Shown: in pieces, positions 44,201 to 54,197 of the stretch
Layout of the letters: every line of letters starts with the position of its first letter
Numbering within the stretch: position 1 is the stretch's first letter
Assembly (NCBI RefSeq): GCF_002127325.2
Contig: NC_035449.2
Span: 140,493,807 to 140,557,806, forward strand
Origin: Helianthus annuus
Lineage: Eukaryota; Streptophyta; Magnoliopsida; Asterales; Asteraceae
DNA: 64,000 nt
Direction: 5' to 3'
Program-made: the position numbers and the translations under genes
The notes under the pieces: generated by a model
Seen by the model: only the letters and a program-made list of their open reading frames with translations
Databases searched by the model: none
What the model was told of the DNA's origin: nothing

Positions 44201-47200
44201 CTAAACATAAAACCTTCTAAGGGTTTTTCCGTTCCAGTGCCTTGGAAGCCTTTTGCCTTCTGAATCTGCCAGCTTATAGGATCCACCCTTGTGTGCTTCG
44301 AGGATGGTGTAAGGACCTTCCCATTTTGGGCCTAGTTTCCCTTGGTTTTCCTTTTTGCTGGCTTCATTGTTTCTGAGGACTAGGTCCCCTGGCTTGAATC
44401 TTTCGTTCTTGACCTTTTTGTTATAATAGGCCTCCATCCTTTGTTTGTACTTGGCTTCTTGTATTGCTGCTTGATCCCGGGCTTCTTCTAGGAGTTGCAA
44501 GTTCAACATGGTCTCTTGTGTGTTTACATTGGGATCCATGTTGACAACTCGTTGGGTTACAACTCCTATTTCAGCTGGGATTACGGCTTCGGATCCGAAT
44601 ACCAAGCTATAAGGTGTCTTTTTGTGACTTGTTTTTTCCGTCGTTCTGATTGCCCATAAAACGCTAGGCAATTCTTCCAGCCAATTACTTTCGTATCTCC
44701 CCAATCTTGTCTTGATGCCCTCTACAATACTTCTGTTGGTTCTTTCAACCTGGCCATTTGATTGCGGGTAGGCCACTGAGCTGAAGATTTGGTTGATCCT
44801 GTATTCCTTGCACCAAAGGCTGAAGGGTTTCTCGGCGAATTGTTTCCCATTATCGGTGACAATTACCCCTGGTAACCCATAGCGACATATGATATTCTCC
44901 CAAACAAAGTCTATGACTTGTTTTCCTGTGATTTTGGCAAGGGGTTTAACCTCTGGCCATTTGCTGAAGTAGTCGATTGCTACCAATAGGAATTTTACTC
45001 CCCCTTTGCTTGGAGGGAATGGACCGACAATGTCCATTCCCCATTTATGGAATGGCCATGCTGAGGTTATGGGGACCAAGTCGTGTTTGGGACTTTTTGG
45101 TATCGGTGAGTGGATTTGGCAGGCATCGCATTTCTTTAGTTGCTCAGCGGTGTCACGATGCATTGAAGGCCAGAAATATCCCAAATTCATGAGCTTTGCA
45201 ACCACCGATCTAGCTCCAAAATGAGCTCCACATATTCCTTCATGCACTTCTTTGACCAAATATTTGCTTTGTTCAGGGCCCACACACCTTAGTAATGGTG
45301 CAAGGTATCCTTTTTTATAGAGGATTTCTCCTTGCAACACATATTGTCTTGCTTTGATCTTTACCCTTTCAGCTTCCATTTGGTCGTTGGGTAGTTCATT
45401 GTTTTGAAGGAACTTCTTTATGGGAGTCATCCAATTTGGACCTTCCTCGGTGACCACATCTTGTACTTCCAATTCATCAATTGAGCGAGCCTTCAACACT
45501 TCAACCAACACCTTTTTTGTGAGGTGGGCGAATGTGAGGGACGCTAATTTGCTTAAGGCATCTGCCTTTTTGTTTTGGGATCTTGGAATTTGTTTGATGT
45601 TGCATGCTTGAAAGGTGTTCATTAATTCCTTGGATTTTTCTTTGTATCTTCTCATGTTGGGCTCTTTGGCAACGTAGCTGTCATTGACTTGGCTTGATAC
45701 TAGTAGTGAATCAGTGAACACTTCAAGCTTGTTGACTTTCATTTCTTTGGCTAGCCGGAGACCAGCAATCAGTGCTTCGTATTCAGCCTCATTATTGGTG
45801 GTCTGAAAGTTGAAACGAAGAGCATATGTGAATTCTAGCCCTTCAGGGTTGATTAAGATTATACCAGCTCCTGACCCTTCAACGCTTGAAGCCCCGTCTG
45901 TGAACAGTTTCCAGGCTTCAGGGTTGGAGGGTTCAGTGGTTGTGGTGTTTACTTCCTCAGTCTTTTGGCTTGGGATTTCTACTAGAAAGTCAGCCAAAAC
46001 CTGAGCTTTGATTGCTTTTCGTGGGACATAGGTGATGTTATGTTCACCTAGTTCCACTGCCCATTTTGCCAATCTTCCCGAGTTTTCAGGTTTTTCAAGC
46101 ACGTTCCTAACGGGTTGGTCAGTGACCACTTGTATAGGATGTGCTTGGAAGTACCTTCTAAGCCTTCTGGCTGTTTGGACCAAGGCTAGGGCTAATTTTT
46201 CAAGGGGAGGATATTTGGTTTCAGCCAGTTTTAAAGTTTTGCTGAAAAAATAGACGGGTACCTGAGCCTTATCCCTTTCAATGGTTAGGACGGCACTGAT
46301 GGCTTCATCGGCGACTGAGAGGTACACCGATATGAGCTCCCCGGTTTCCGGTGCTGCGATATCTGGCAGTGAAGCAAGGTGCTGCTTCATTTGATTAAAA
46401 GCTTCCTCAGCCTCATCGGTCCATCTGAAATCTTTCTTATCTGAACAATTCTTGAGTGTTTTGTAGAATGGTAGAGATCTTTCGGCCAGTTTTGATGTAA
46501 AACGTTTCAAGGCTGCAAGCTTCCCATTCAAGCTTTCAACCTCCTTCTTGGTTCTTGGTGGTTTAGCTTCGAGAACAGCCTTTACTTTGTTGGGGTTGGC
46601 CTTGATGCTTTGCTTTCCCACAATATGACCCAAGAATTTTCCTTCATCAAACCCAAACGAACATTTTTCAGGGTTAAGCTTCATGTTGATTTTTCTAAGA
46701 TTCTTGAAGGTTTCTTGGATGTCATCAAGCATCTGGTATTCCGTTTTGCTTTTGATCACCAGGTCATCGACATAAGCTTCCATGTTTCTTCCAATTTGGC
46801 TTTCGAAGGCTTTATCGACGAGCCGTTGGTAAGTGGCTCCAGCGTTCTTGAGGCCAAAAGGCATTTTTTGGTAGCAGAAAATGCCCTTGTCGGTGTGGAA
46901 AGCCGTCTTTTCTTCGTCTTCTTTTTTCATGAGGATCTGATGATAGCCTTTGTATGCATCGAGAAAGCATTTGAACGGGTATCCCGTGAGTGAATCAACC
47001 TTGAGATCAATTTCTGGGAGTGGGTAACAATCTTTAGGACAAGCCTTGTTAAGATCTTTGAAATCTATACACATTCTCCAAGAGTTATCAGGTTTTCGAA
47101 CCATAACAGGATTAGCAATCCATGACTGGTACTTAACTTCTCGAAGAATGCCAGCTGATACGAGTTTTTCAACCTCTTGGCAAGCTGCTAGGCTTCTTTC

Positions 47201-49744
47201 GGGTGCCAGGCTTCTTTTCTTCTGCACCACTGGCTTGATATTTGGTGGTATTCTTAACTCATGTTCAGCAATGTTTCGAGGGATTCCGGTCATATCCTCG
47301 GGGGACCAGGCGAATACATCGCTGTGGTGTTTTAGCAGCTTTTCAAGGTATGAAAGAGTTTCTTGAGAAAGGTTGGGGTTGACCCTTATCCGCTGTTCGG
47401 GGTACTTAGGGTTGATGACCAACCCCTGCTTGTCTTTCTCGTCATCGGGACTTTCTCCTTCGATCAGGTAGGCTTCCTGAGAGGGTTGGAGGGTTGCAAT
47501 CCCTCTCTCAGTGGGGAACTTGACAGTGCCATGGCCAATAGATACAGCCATGTAAAATGCACACTGTCCGGGCCTCCCTATGATCACATCATAGTTGGAA
47601 GGGATATTGATAACCACGAAGGTTAGTGATCGAGTCCTTTCCTTTAAACCTTCCCTGAAACATACGTTAAGAGTTATTTGGCCCAAAGGCTTCAAGGTTA
47701 TATCAGCGATACCTTTTATGGAAGTCCCGGAGGGTTGAAGCCTTGAACGCTCCTCATTGCTTAATCGGTTAAAGAACTTTTCGAACATGATTTCAGTGGC
47801 TGCTCCCGTGTCTATGTATGCTTTGCATGTTTGTAAGGTCCCCACGAGGGCTTCGACCACAAGAGGGCCAGGTAGTGGGTCCTTCTCCGTTGGGGGGAAG
47901 CAGACACACTGAAGCTCCCAAGCTTCCAGGCGTTGTTTCTTGTAAGGGGCCTTGTCATCAGAGTACACCATGTTTACTTCCTTACCTTTGCTTTCAGCCA
48001 TCTTGTCTCGAACTCCTTTTACCAAGTGAGCAAGTTCTCCCGACTTGACGGCCTCTTCAATTCTCTTTTTCAGTTGAAAGCAATCATTGGTGTGATGTCC
48101 CTTTTCTTCATGGAATTCACAGAACTGAGTGGAGTTCTCGTTTTTCCGACTTTTGGGAAGAGGCCTGGGAGGTCTGAAGTTTTGCTTGACCTCTTCCGTT
48201 GCCAGGATCTCCTGAGGGGTTTTGGTGAGAGGAGTGAAACTCATGTTTTTATCTCTGCTTGAAGGGTTACGCCCTTCAACCCTTCGAGGGTCTGAACCCT
48301 TTGGGCGTCTGTCGTAAGAGTTAAAGTTGCCTCTCTTTCTAGCTGGACTACTACTTCGCCAACCAGAACCCCTTTTCCTTTGTTCCTTGATATCAACAGC
48401 TTCTTCTCCTCGGATGTGAGCCTCGGCTCTTTCAAGGGCTTCTTCCAAGGTTTTGGGTAGAGATTTGTTGAAATCTCGTGTGAGATACTTAGAGGTTATA
48501 GCGTTCATAAAACCGGCAACCCTCATTTTCTCATCAGCCCCCACGTAGGTTAGCCCTTCTTTCTTGTACCGTTCAATGAATGCTCGTAGGCTCTCATCAT
48601 CTCGTTGTTTTATTTGGAAGATTACAGTCGCGTCCTTAACGTATCTCCTTTGTTGGGAGAAGTTTGCCAGGAAGCCTCTGCTGAGATCATCAAAGCTTCG
48701 AATGCTTTGAGCAGGAAGGTCGTTGAACCAAATTCTAGCGGACCCAATGAGGGTTTGCATGAACATTAGGCAACATTCAGCATTCGACCATTTTTCTATT
48801 CGAGCAGCACCAGTAAAGATTTGAAGATGATCTTCTGGATCTTCAGTCCCATCATACGTTTTGATGTGGGCAGGCATTTTGATTTTTGACTGGAAGTCAT
48901 AATCAGCTATCTGTCTTGAAAAGCATGAAAGGTTGCTTGGCTTGTAAGGTTTAGCCAAGTCCTCTTCAGGTCTCGTGCCTCCGTTGCTATTATTGCCTTG
49001 GTTTCCCTGGGTGGCCAGCACTTGATTGATGAAGTGCTGCCAAGGGAAGTGGGCCATCATCTGAGACATCACATTGGGCACGAAATTGAAACCTTGAAGG
49101 CTTCCAGGACCAACCGAGCAACTTACCCCAAGAGGGGTGCTGGCAACAGCACTTCGTGCTAAAGGGAGCACGGACAGGGCTTGCTCCCATGTGGTATTCA
49201 GAGAAGTGGGACAACTAGTCACCGGGGATTGTAGGAGTTGGTCGAGGGTTAACTCGTGTCCCAGAGGAGTACCACTAGCGGTTGGTTGGGAAGAAAGAAC
49301 AGGATGAACAGTGGGGTTTGTCATAGTGGACAGGTAAGGATGAAAGTTTGAAGGGTTGCTGGGACCGGCCTCACTTCTTGTAACAAAGGGTGGTAGAGGT
49401 GGCCCAGGAGACAACGTTGGTTCAGGTTCGTCGTAATCGAGACGGATCCTTACACCCTTTTCCCTTTCTCTGTTCACATGTTGGTTCAGGAGTGATCTTA
49501 ACTCAAGGAAGTTATTAGCGACCCCCTCGGGGGTAAGTTCAACGCGTGTAGGAGTGTCAGACACACCAACATTGGGAGACGGAGCTCCAGATCTGGATGG
49601 GGTTGGTGTGTTAAAGGTGAGGAACTCGGGTGTACTACCCGGAGTTGAAAAAGGCGTTGTTATTGTTGTGTGAGCTTGACCACTTCCCGGGGTAGAGGTG
49701 TTAGGAATCTGGTTCACCTCCCCCGGAGATCCACTTTCTGACAT
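44201..49744 (-). CDS. gypsy Gag-Pol polyprotein (Tat lineage), intact
   Basis: 1847 residues without interruption. Gag capsid region about 290-450 (WFNDLP, FLANFSQQRRY); a CEFHEEKGHHTNDC zinc site from C542; aspartic protease with DTG at D645. The reverse transcriptase has YVDD at 991-994. A first RNase H (about 1090-1200) is followed by a second, archaeal-type RNase H from about 1278 (LFTDGAS, D1283). The integrase has a zinc region near 1500-1550 (GAHFGARSV, CDACQ) and catalytic D1571, D1631 and E1667; the D,D(35)E spacing is exact. No chromodomain is seen after the integrase. All catalytic residues that can be checked by eye are present. Start: the first ATG after the leader, 63 bases inside the primer-binding site. 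It makes the capsid, processes itself, copies the RNA and inserts the DNA. Confidence 0.95.
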   Translation of the reverse strand: MSESGSPGEVNQIPNTSTPGSGQAHTTITTPFSTPGSTPEFLTFNTPTPSRSGAPSPNVGVSDTPTRVELTPEGVANNFLELRSLLNQHVNREREKGVRIRLDYDEPEPTLSPGPPLPPFVTRSEAGPSNPSNFHPYLSTMTNPTVHPVLSSQPTASGTPLGHELTLDQLLQSPVTSCPTSLNTTWEQALSVLPLARSAVASTPLGVSCSVGPGSLQGFNFVPNVMSQMMAHFPWQHFINQVLATQGNQGNNSNGGTRPEEDLAKPYKPSNLSCFSRQIADYDFQSKIKMPAHIKTYDGTEDPEDHLQIFTGAARIEKWSNAECCLMFMQTLIGSARIWFNDLPAQSIRSFDDLSRGFLANFSQQRRYVKDATVIFQIKQRDDESLRAFIERYKKEGLTYVGADEKMRVAGFMNAITSKYLTRDFNKSLPKTLEEALERAEAHIRGEEAVDIKEQRKRGSGWRSSSPARKRGNFNSYDRRPKGSDPRRVEGRNPSSRDKNMSFTPLTKTPQEILATEEVKQNFRPPRPLPKSRKNENSTQFCEFHEEKGHHTNDCFQLKKRIEEAVKSGELAHLVKGVRDKMAESKGKEVNMVYSDDKAPYKKQRLEAWELQCVCFPPTEKDPLPGPLVVEALVGTLQTCKAYIDTGAATEIMFEKFFNRLSNEERSRLQPSGTSIKGIADITLKPLGQITLNVCFREGLKERTRSLTFVVINIPSNYDVIIGRPGQCAFYMAVSIGHGTVKFPTERGIATLQPSQEAYLIEGESPDDEKDKQGLVINPKYPEQRIRVNPNLSQETLSYLEKLLKHHSDVFAWSPEDMTGIPRNIAEHELRIPPNIKPVVQKKRSLAPERSLAACQEVEKLVSAGILREVKYQSWIANPVMVRKPDNSWRMCIDFKDLNKACPKDCYPLPEIDLKVDSLTGYPFKCFLDAYKGYHQILMKKEDEEKTAFHTDKGIFCYQKMPFGLKNAGATYQRLVDKAFESQIGRNMEAYVDDLVIKSKTEYQMLDDIQETFKNLRKINMKLNPEKCSFGFDEGKFLGHIVGKQSIKANPNKVKAVLEAKPPRTKKEVESLNGKLAALKRFTSKLAERSLPFYKTLKNCSDKKDFRWTDEAEEAFNQMKQHLASLPDIAAPETGELISVYLSVADEAISAVLTIERDKAQVPVYFFSKTLKLAETKYPPLEKLALALVQTARRLRRYFQAHPIQVVTDQPVRNVLEKPENSGRLAKWAVELGEHNITYVPRKAIKAQVLADFLVEIPSQKTEEVNTTTTEPSNPEAWKLFTDGASSVEGSGAGIILINPEGLEFTYALRFNFQTTNNEAEYEALIAGLRLAKEMKVNKLEVFTDSLLVSSQVNDSYVAKEPNMRRYKEKSKELMNTFQACNIKQIPRSQNKKADALSKLASLTFAHLTKKVLVEVLKARSIDELEVQDVVTEEGPNWMTPIKKFLQNNELPNDQMEAERVKIKARQYVLQGEILYKKGYLAPLLRCVGPEQSKYLVKEVHEGICGAHFGARSVVAKLMNLGYFWPSMHRDTAEQLKKCDACQIHSPIPKSPKHDLVPITSAWPFHKWGMDIVGPFPPSKGGVKFLLVAIDYFSKWPEVKPLAKITGKQVIDFVWENIICRYGLPGVIVTDNGKQFAEKPFSLWCKEYRINQIFSSVAYPQSNGQVERTNRSIVEGIKTRLGRYESNWLEELPSVLWAIRTTEKTSHKKTPYSLVFGSEAVIPAEIGVVTQRVVNMDPNVNTQETMLNLQLLEEARDQAAIQEAKYKQRMEAYYNKKVKNERFKPGDLVLRNNEASKKENQGKLGPKWEGPYTILEAHKGGSYKLADSEGKRLPRHWNGKTLRRFYV

Positions 49745-49806
49745 GGTGATTTTGAACGAAAGGAGCTACACGTACCAGGTCTCTTTTGAGGAGAAACAGC
49801 GGCGTA

Positions 49807-49824
49807 GCCCCACGGTGGGCGCCA
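49807..49824 (-). promoter_or_regulatory. tRNA primer-binding site of the gypsy element
   Basis: The 18-base site lies three bases inside the 5' LTR (TGGCGCCCACCGTGGGGC on -). It is the priming site for minus-strand synthesis. The tRNA species is not assigned here. Confidence 0.85.
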
Positions 49825-49827
49825 ACT

Positions 49828-50442
49828 TGTTGATGCAACAAACACGGGACCAAGGATGGTAGCTTAGCTGGTCAGGCAAAAGGGCTGAAGGGTTCAGTTT
49901 TGCCTAACGCAGGTCACGGGGTCCCTCCACGTTTGCAAAACGTGGAAGGAGGTTCACTAGTATGATTGAGATATTTGCTTTGAAGTTCTTTCTTCGAGAC
50001 TAGCTCGAATTCAGAAAAGGAAGCAAATGAGATGAATCTGATGGAGAGTTATTTGGAGGTGACAAAGAACTCTTGAATGACAAGAGATTAAGGAATCTCT
50101 GCTTTTCGGAATGTCCAGGAAGTGTCTTCGAGCTGTCTTCTTATAGTGGAAGACACCTCTCGAAATGGTATGGACTATACTAGTGGAACCTGTTTGCTTA
50201 TGGAGGGTTTCCCCTTTTGGGGTTCAAGGCTTTGGACCCCTGGTTAATAGGGTGTGCCTGTACAGACCTGCTCTGACTTTGTGAGTTGGTGAGCGTGAGT
50301 TGGTGAGATGAGTTGGTGGACATGACTAGTTACTGTTCCTCGATTTACTCATTATACAGCTTTTCATCCGATGAACCTTTCAACCTTTTAAGCTCTTTGC
50401 ATATTAGTGATTTTATTTGTCTTTGGGCTACCCCCGTCGTCA
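49828..50442 (-). repeat. 5' LTR of the gypsy element
   Basis: 615 bp, reading TGACGACGGGGG...GTTGCATCAACA on the - strand. It drives leftward transcription. One difference from the other LTR. Confidence 0.95.
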
Positions 50443-50600
50443 CCTTCCCACCCCTAGATATCAAGGTTCGTTCTTATCATATATCTTTTTGAATGCATGG
50501 AGAGAAAGTTTCTGTAACCCAAACACGATTGTAGAATCATCCACCGGGACCATGTATAAGTCAAATGTGCCTTCACATTCCCCGATATATGCCTAAACAT
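50443..50600 (-). pseudogene. unrecognised coding fragment, right of the gypsy insertion
   Basis: The - strand reads GECEGTFDLYMVPVDDSTIV and then FGLQKLSLHAFKKIYDKNEP before a stop, and continues past it in frame into the piece left of the gypsy element. An acceptor-like GATGTTTAG precedes it near 50601, so it may be an exon. The family is unknown to me. The gypsy element lies within this frame. Confidence 0.4.
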
Positions 50601-50654
50601 CTTAACTACACTAGAAAAACTTGGCATCCAAATTCAGTTTTTTCATTATACTAA

Positions 50655-50890
50655 CTAGTTGATTTTTCGCTCGCGCGTTGCGGCGGGGACTCAATGACTG
50701 CAAAACGCGTGTCAGCAACGGCAAACAAATACCGAATATCAAAACATAAATAAAAATGACGTGGTAAGGATAGCCACTCCGTTCTAAAAAAAGCGATTTT
50801 AAATAACCTAATATATAATAATAGGATCCACACGTCCTACATGTTGGAAATTCGTTTGTTTTCAGTTCAGTTATTACGGTGCTAAACGTT
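50655..50890 (-). mobile_element. Helitron-like 3' terminus on the - strand
   Basis: Read on -, a GC-rich imperfect hairpin region (CCCCGCCGCAACGCGCGAGC, complement of about 50670-50690) is followed by AAAAATCAA and CTAG, then T. This is the arrangement of a Helitron 3' end, with the body extending to higher coordinates. The hairpin arms are imperfect and the 5' end is not found, so the extent is open. Confidence 0.45.
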
Positions 50891-51595
50891 AAAATATGGA
50901 TGAGCTCGATACTCGTAACGGCACTGAAAGTACCTATCCGAAAAATCTCGAAATTAGGTACCGGCACCGAAAATACTCGGTACAATACGGTATGGTATCT
51001 GAAAGTAAAAATCAATAAATACAGGTATGGTGCTAGACCAGTGTCGAATCGAAAGTAACGATTCTGAAAACGCCAAAAGGTGGGTACCAAATTGGTACCG
51101 AAAATGATTTGGTATAGTAAATTTGGTACCAGTACAATACCAGTTTGATTACAGGATTTAATACGATTTGCTCATCAATAATCTAAATATCCAAGTAAAT
51201 TTTGCATGGTACAATTTATTAATTACAGAAAAAGACAAAAAAAAAGCAAAATAAGTTGTTGTGTATATAAAAACCCATTCAAACGAAATACATTTTACTT
51301 ACTGTGTGTATGAAAAGTAATCTAAAAGATGCAATTACTTGCATTGCTATGTTGCTACAGGATTTGATGAGCTCGGTACCAACCGGTACCAAAAATACCA
51401 TTACCGAAATCCCTAAAAGTGGGTACAGGTACCGAATATACTGGTTACGGTACGGTTTGGTACTGGTCGGTACTGGTACGACACTGTATTTGAGGGTAAA
51501 CCGGTGAATACCGGTATCGAATCGGTATCGAAAATACACCCGGTTTGATAAATTTGATACCGATACCAGTACCCGATACCATTTACTCATCACTT
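50890..51595. repeat. two diverged GGTACC-rich direct repeats
   Basis: Blocks 50900-51145 and 51365-51595 both begin GATGAGCTCG and are dense in GGTACCG/CGGTACC words (for example CGGTACCAACCGGTACC near 51375). Spacer 51146-51364 is AT-rich. The blocks could be subterminal repeats of an unrecognised element; frames across them are repeat-driven. Confidence 0.6.
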
Positions 51596-51827
51596 AGTGA
51601 TGTCATTATTCATTCCTTTGTATTTTTAATATATAATAATAATAATTCCTTGGCTATGATAATTCCCAGCCTCTTGTCTTCCTCAGTGATATAAGGTTAT
51701 GAGTAAAAATGATATATAGACTTGCTAGTCATTATCATAAGTACCTAGGTATTTGCCTTAATATTGTTAATTAGCATTGATATCATGTAATCATCCTTCC
51801 CTTAGCCACCCTCTTCTTCATGTGTTA

Positions 51828-52789
51828 GACCGTGGGGTATGGTGGGGCTAGGGTTGGGGCATGAGTTGACACGTGGAATGGGAGCTCCCCCCACCGCCTA
51901 GTGACATGTCCGCGGGGTATGGCGAGGCGTGGGTTGGGCTTCGGTTGGGTGCACCGCGTGGCAGATTATTAAAAAAATACAAAAAATTTATAAAATTCAC
52001 ACAACATTTATAAAAAAAACCTACAATTTCATTAAAATTTTAAAAATTACATAATCCTAAAAATTACATAATTTCTAGAAATTACAAAATAACAAACCTA
52101 GAGCGTTAGATAAATTTCAAAAAGGGCGATCTTGTCGAACGCTTTTCGCTCCTTGCCTCGAAACTCTATGTTCGCCACCGCCACCCGGTCCTCGTGGCTT
52201 AACTCGCTGCTCGGAATGGCTTCGTAGTAGGCCTTGAAACGTTCGAGCTTGGGCCGCAGCTCGTGCCATTTATGTTGGCACGCGTTGAGGTTGTGGCGGT
52301 CGTTTTGCGATGTTATGTCGGTAGGTTGCGAATGCTTCCGGTCAATATTTTGTTTGGCCCGGTTGCCGCCCCTTCATAGCGTCAACGACGCTTGTGACGA
52401 GAGCCAATTCTTCCTCGTGAGTCCAAGATGCCATGTTCTTTGGTGGGGTAGCGGGTTCGTGGAATGAAGTGGGTAGCCGGTGGGGTAGCGGGTTCGTGGG
52501 ATGGGGGAACTGGTGGGGTTGGGGGTTACATTTATAGGGGTTGTTGGGACCCGGGTGGCGGATTGGGGTAGCCAAACGGTTTGAATTTAAAATTCAAACT
52601 TTCAAATGGCCGCTATGACATGGCGAGGTCAGTGAATGGGAGGCAGTCAGCTAGGATGTCAAGACCGTCCCACGCCCGGCTTGAAACCCAAGCCCCAAGG
52701 GCCACGCCCCAACCCAAGCCCACCCGGGGTGGTGGCTTAGGCGTTTTCCCCCAACCTACGCCCCAACCCAAGCCCCATACCCCATAGTC
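51828..52789 (-). mobile_element. non-autonomous PIF/Harbinger element carrying a Myb-like gene remnant
   Basis: 962 bp with inverted ends GACCGTGGGGTATGG and (complement of right end) GACTATGGGGTATGG; similarity extends about 30 bp. The 3-bp target duplication TTA flanks it (51825-51827 and 52790-52792), as expected for PIF/Harbinger. It encodes the Myb/SANT-like partner protein but no transposase. It lies 1.4 kb from a Harbinger transposase in a separate element with different ends. Confidence 0.9.
52098..52434 (-). pseudogene. Harbinger Myb/SANT-like ORF, frameshifted
   Basis: From ATG 52434 the frame gives MASWTHEEELALVTSVVDAM, the first helices of a SANT-like DNA-binding domain, then stops near 52342. 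A neighbouring frame continues at once with NLNACQHKWHELRPKLERF and reaches the C-terminal FDKIALFEIYLTL, ending at TAG 52098-52100. In PIF/Harbinger transposons this protein helps carry the transposase to the element ends. One frameshift inactivates it. Confidence 0.75.
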
Positions 52790-52792
52790 TTA

Positions 52793-53193
52793 TAGTATGG
52801 ATTTTGTCCTTGTTTCACAATCTTGAGATAAATGTAGTCTTTAGCAAGTGGAGCATCTATGCTATAGGTCATCCTTAAGTATTGGTTTTTTCCAGTAGTT
52901 AGTGGCTTCCATCTATTATAATCCTTTGCTTGAACATGCTTCTTTTAACCACAAATCCTTTGGCTTTGGTGACTCTCCTTCGTTATTATGGAATCTTGAA
53001 CTTACCAAGGCGAATTTTTGTTTTGTCTTTTAAACTCTCCGGATAGAATTGCTTTGTACTTCTTCAACAAAACATGCCTAAGTATGACTAGTACACACAC
53101 CTCTTTCAAAGTCCATATTTCTTTGCTAATAACGTAAGCCCATGGTACCATTAAAGTACGACGTTTCTGTCTGATCTTCATTGTGTCCTCCAC
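52793..53193 (-). pseudogene. unrecognised coding fragments
   Basis: The - strand frame 53193-53002 reads MEDTMKIRQKRRTLMVPWAY and ends NSPW, followed by a donor-like CTTGGTAAGT. After a gap, LAKDYIYLKIVKQGQNPYYK appears near 52850-52795, just before the Harbinger element. The composition is that of a normal protein; I do not recognise it. Together with 50600-50443 and 40191-39965 it could be one - strand gene or older element broken up by insertions. Confidence 0.3.
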
Positions 53194-54155
53194 GATTTTA
53201 ATGAGGGGTGTTCACATTTGGGTTTGATGAAATTTACAGGTCGAAGCTCTAACTACGATTTCGAGAATAGTAAACCAAACGAGATGGATTGGTTAGATTG
53301 CTCCGATCTGCCAAGCCGATAAAAAAATAATTAAGTTTGAACATTTTTGCTTTCAAAATATTTAGCTTGCAATTATAATTATTAAAATGATAAGATGGTT
53401 CTATGAGTTAAGCACCTAAACCCTATAAGTAGTGATGGTAATGTTGTCACCTTCACTAGCCATTGCCTATATACACACATGCGTACGTCGCATTGCCTAT
53501 ATACACATGCTTATGCTAGATTGCAAATCTTTGAAAGCTTTTTTGGACATCACACATCTCTTTCCACTTCACCATGTAAGTTAGTAAGTTAGCGATCTCT
53601 CCAATGAGCATTGGTATTAAGACATTTTTTTATGTTATAGGTCGTTAGTTAGTATGTTGAGGGATTGAAAATTCATCTTGTGTATTTATAAAATACGACC
53701 TATACATGCCCAGCCGTTGGTATGAATCTTCGACTTGCGTCGTCAACCTATCACAAATGTCTCTATGTCCACAACCCTCTTGTCCAAGCTCGTCATTGTC
53801 TTCTTGGGCATGTCTTGATTATTCTTACTTCTTTGATGAGACTCATCTCACCCACTTCTTCGTCAACAACCACACCACTTGTTCTATTCATAATCTTATA
53901 GTTGTCGTTTGTCTTTGCTATTAATCTATCGATTTTGATACGCAATATAACAAGCTTATCTTATTAAACTCATGTGAAGAAGTTTAAAGTATTCTTCATG
54001 TTTCTATAAAGTATATAGAATTTATAAGAAAGTTTCTCTTCCTTTTTATGAAATTAGAATGTATAGAAGAAGTCTTTCTAATATCCTAGGATCGTTTGAA
54101 GAAGTTTCAATTTAAAATCTCATACATTTTAGTCAAAAGTTCGTACATGTGATTA
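53194..54155. other. no gene seen
   Basis: AT-rich intergenic sequence. A short duplicated phrase CATTGCCTATATACACA occurs at about 53462 and 53491. No supported frame. Confidence 0.4.
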
Positions 54156-54197
54156 ATCATGGTATCTAAAGACACTTGTAACTTTTAACCAAACTAA

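Larger units (their letters stand above)
40192..50442 (-). mobile_element. complete, very young Ty3/gypsy (Tat-type) retrotransposon
   Basis: 10,251 bp on the - strand. The LTRs of 615 bp (40192-40806 and 49828-50442) differ at one base (A40499 against G50135). A perfect 5-bp target duplication CCTTC flanks it (40187-40191 and 50443-50447). Primer-binding site: TGGCGCCCACCGTGGGGC on - (49824-49807). Polypurine tract: ACTTGGGGGGC on - next to the 3' LTR (40807-40817). It carries an intact Gag-Pol (49744-44201) and, on the opposite strand between pol and the 3' LTR, a spliced extra ORF (41141-43332). The dual RNase H, the lack of a chromodomain and the antisense ORF fit the Tat lineage (Retand/Ogre relatives). 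It may be autonomous and recently active. Confidence 0.95.

Noticed and set aside
44977..48262. Numerous + strand open frames over the gypsy pol region
   Set aside because: They are antisense shadows of the intact Gag-Pol gene and show no family signature, unlike the ORF at 41141-43332.
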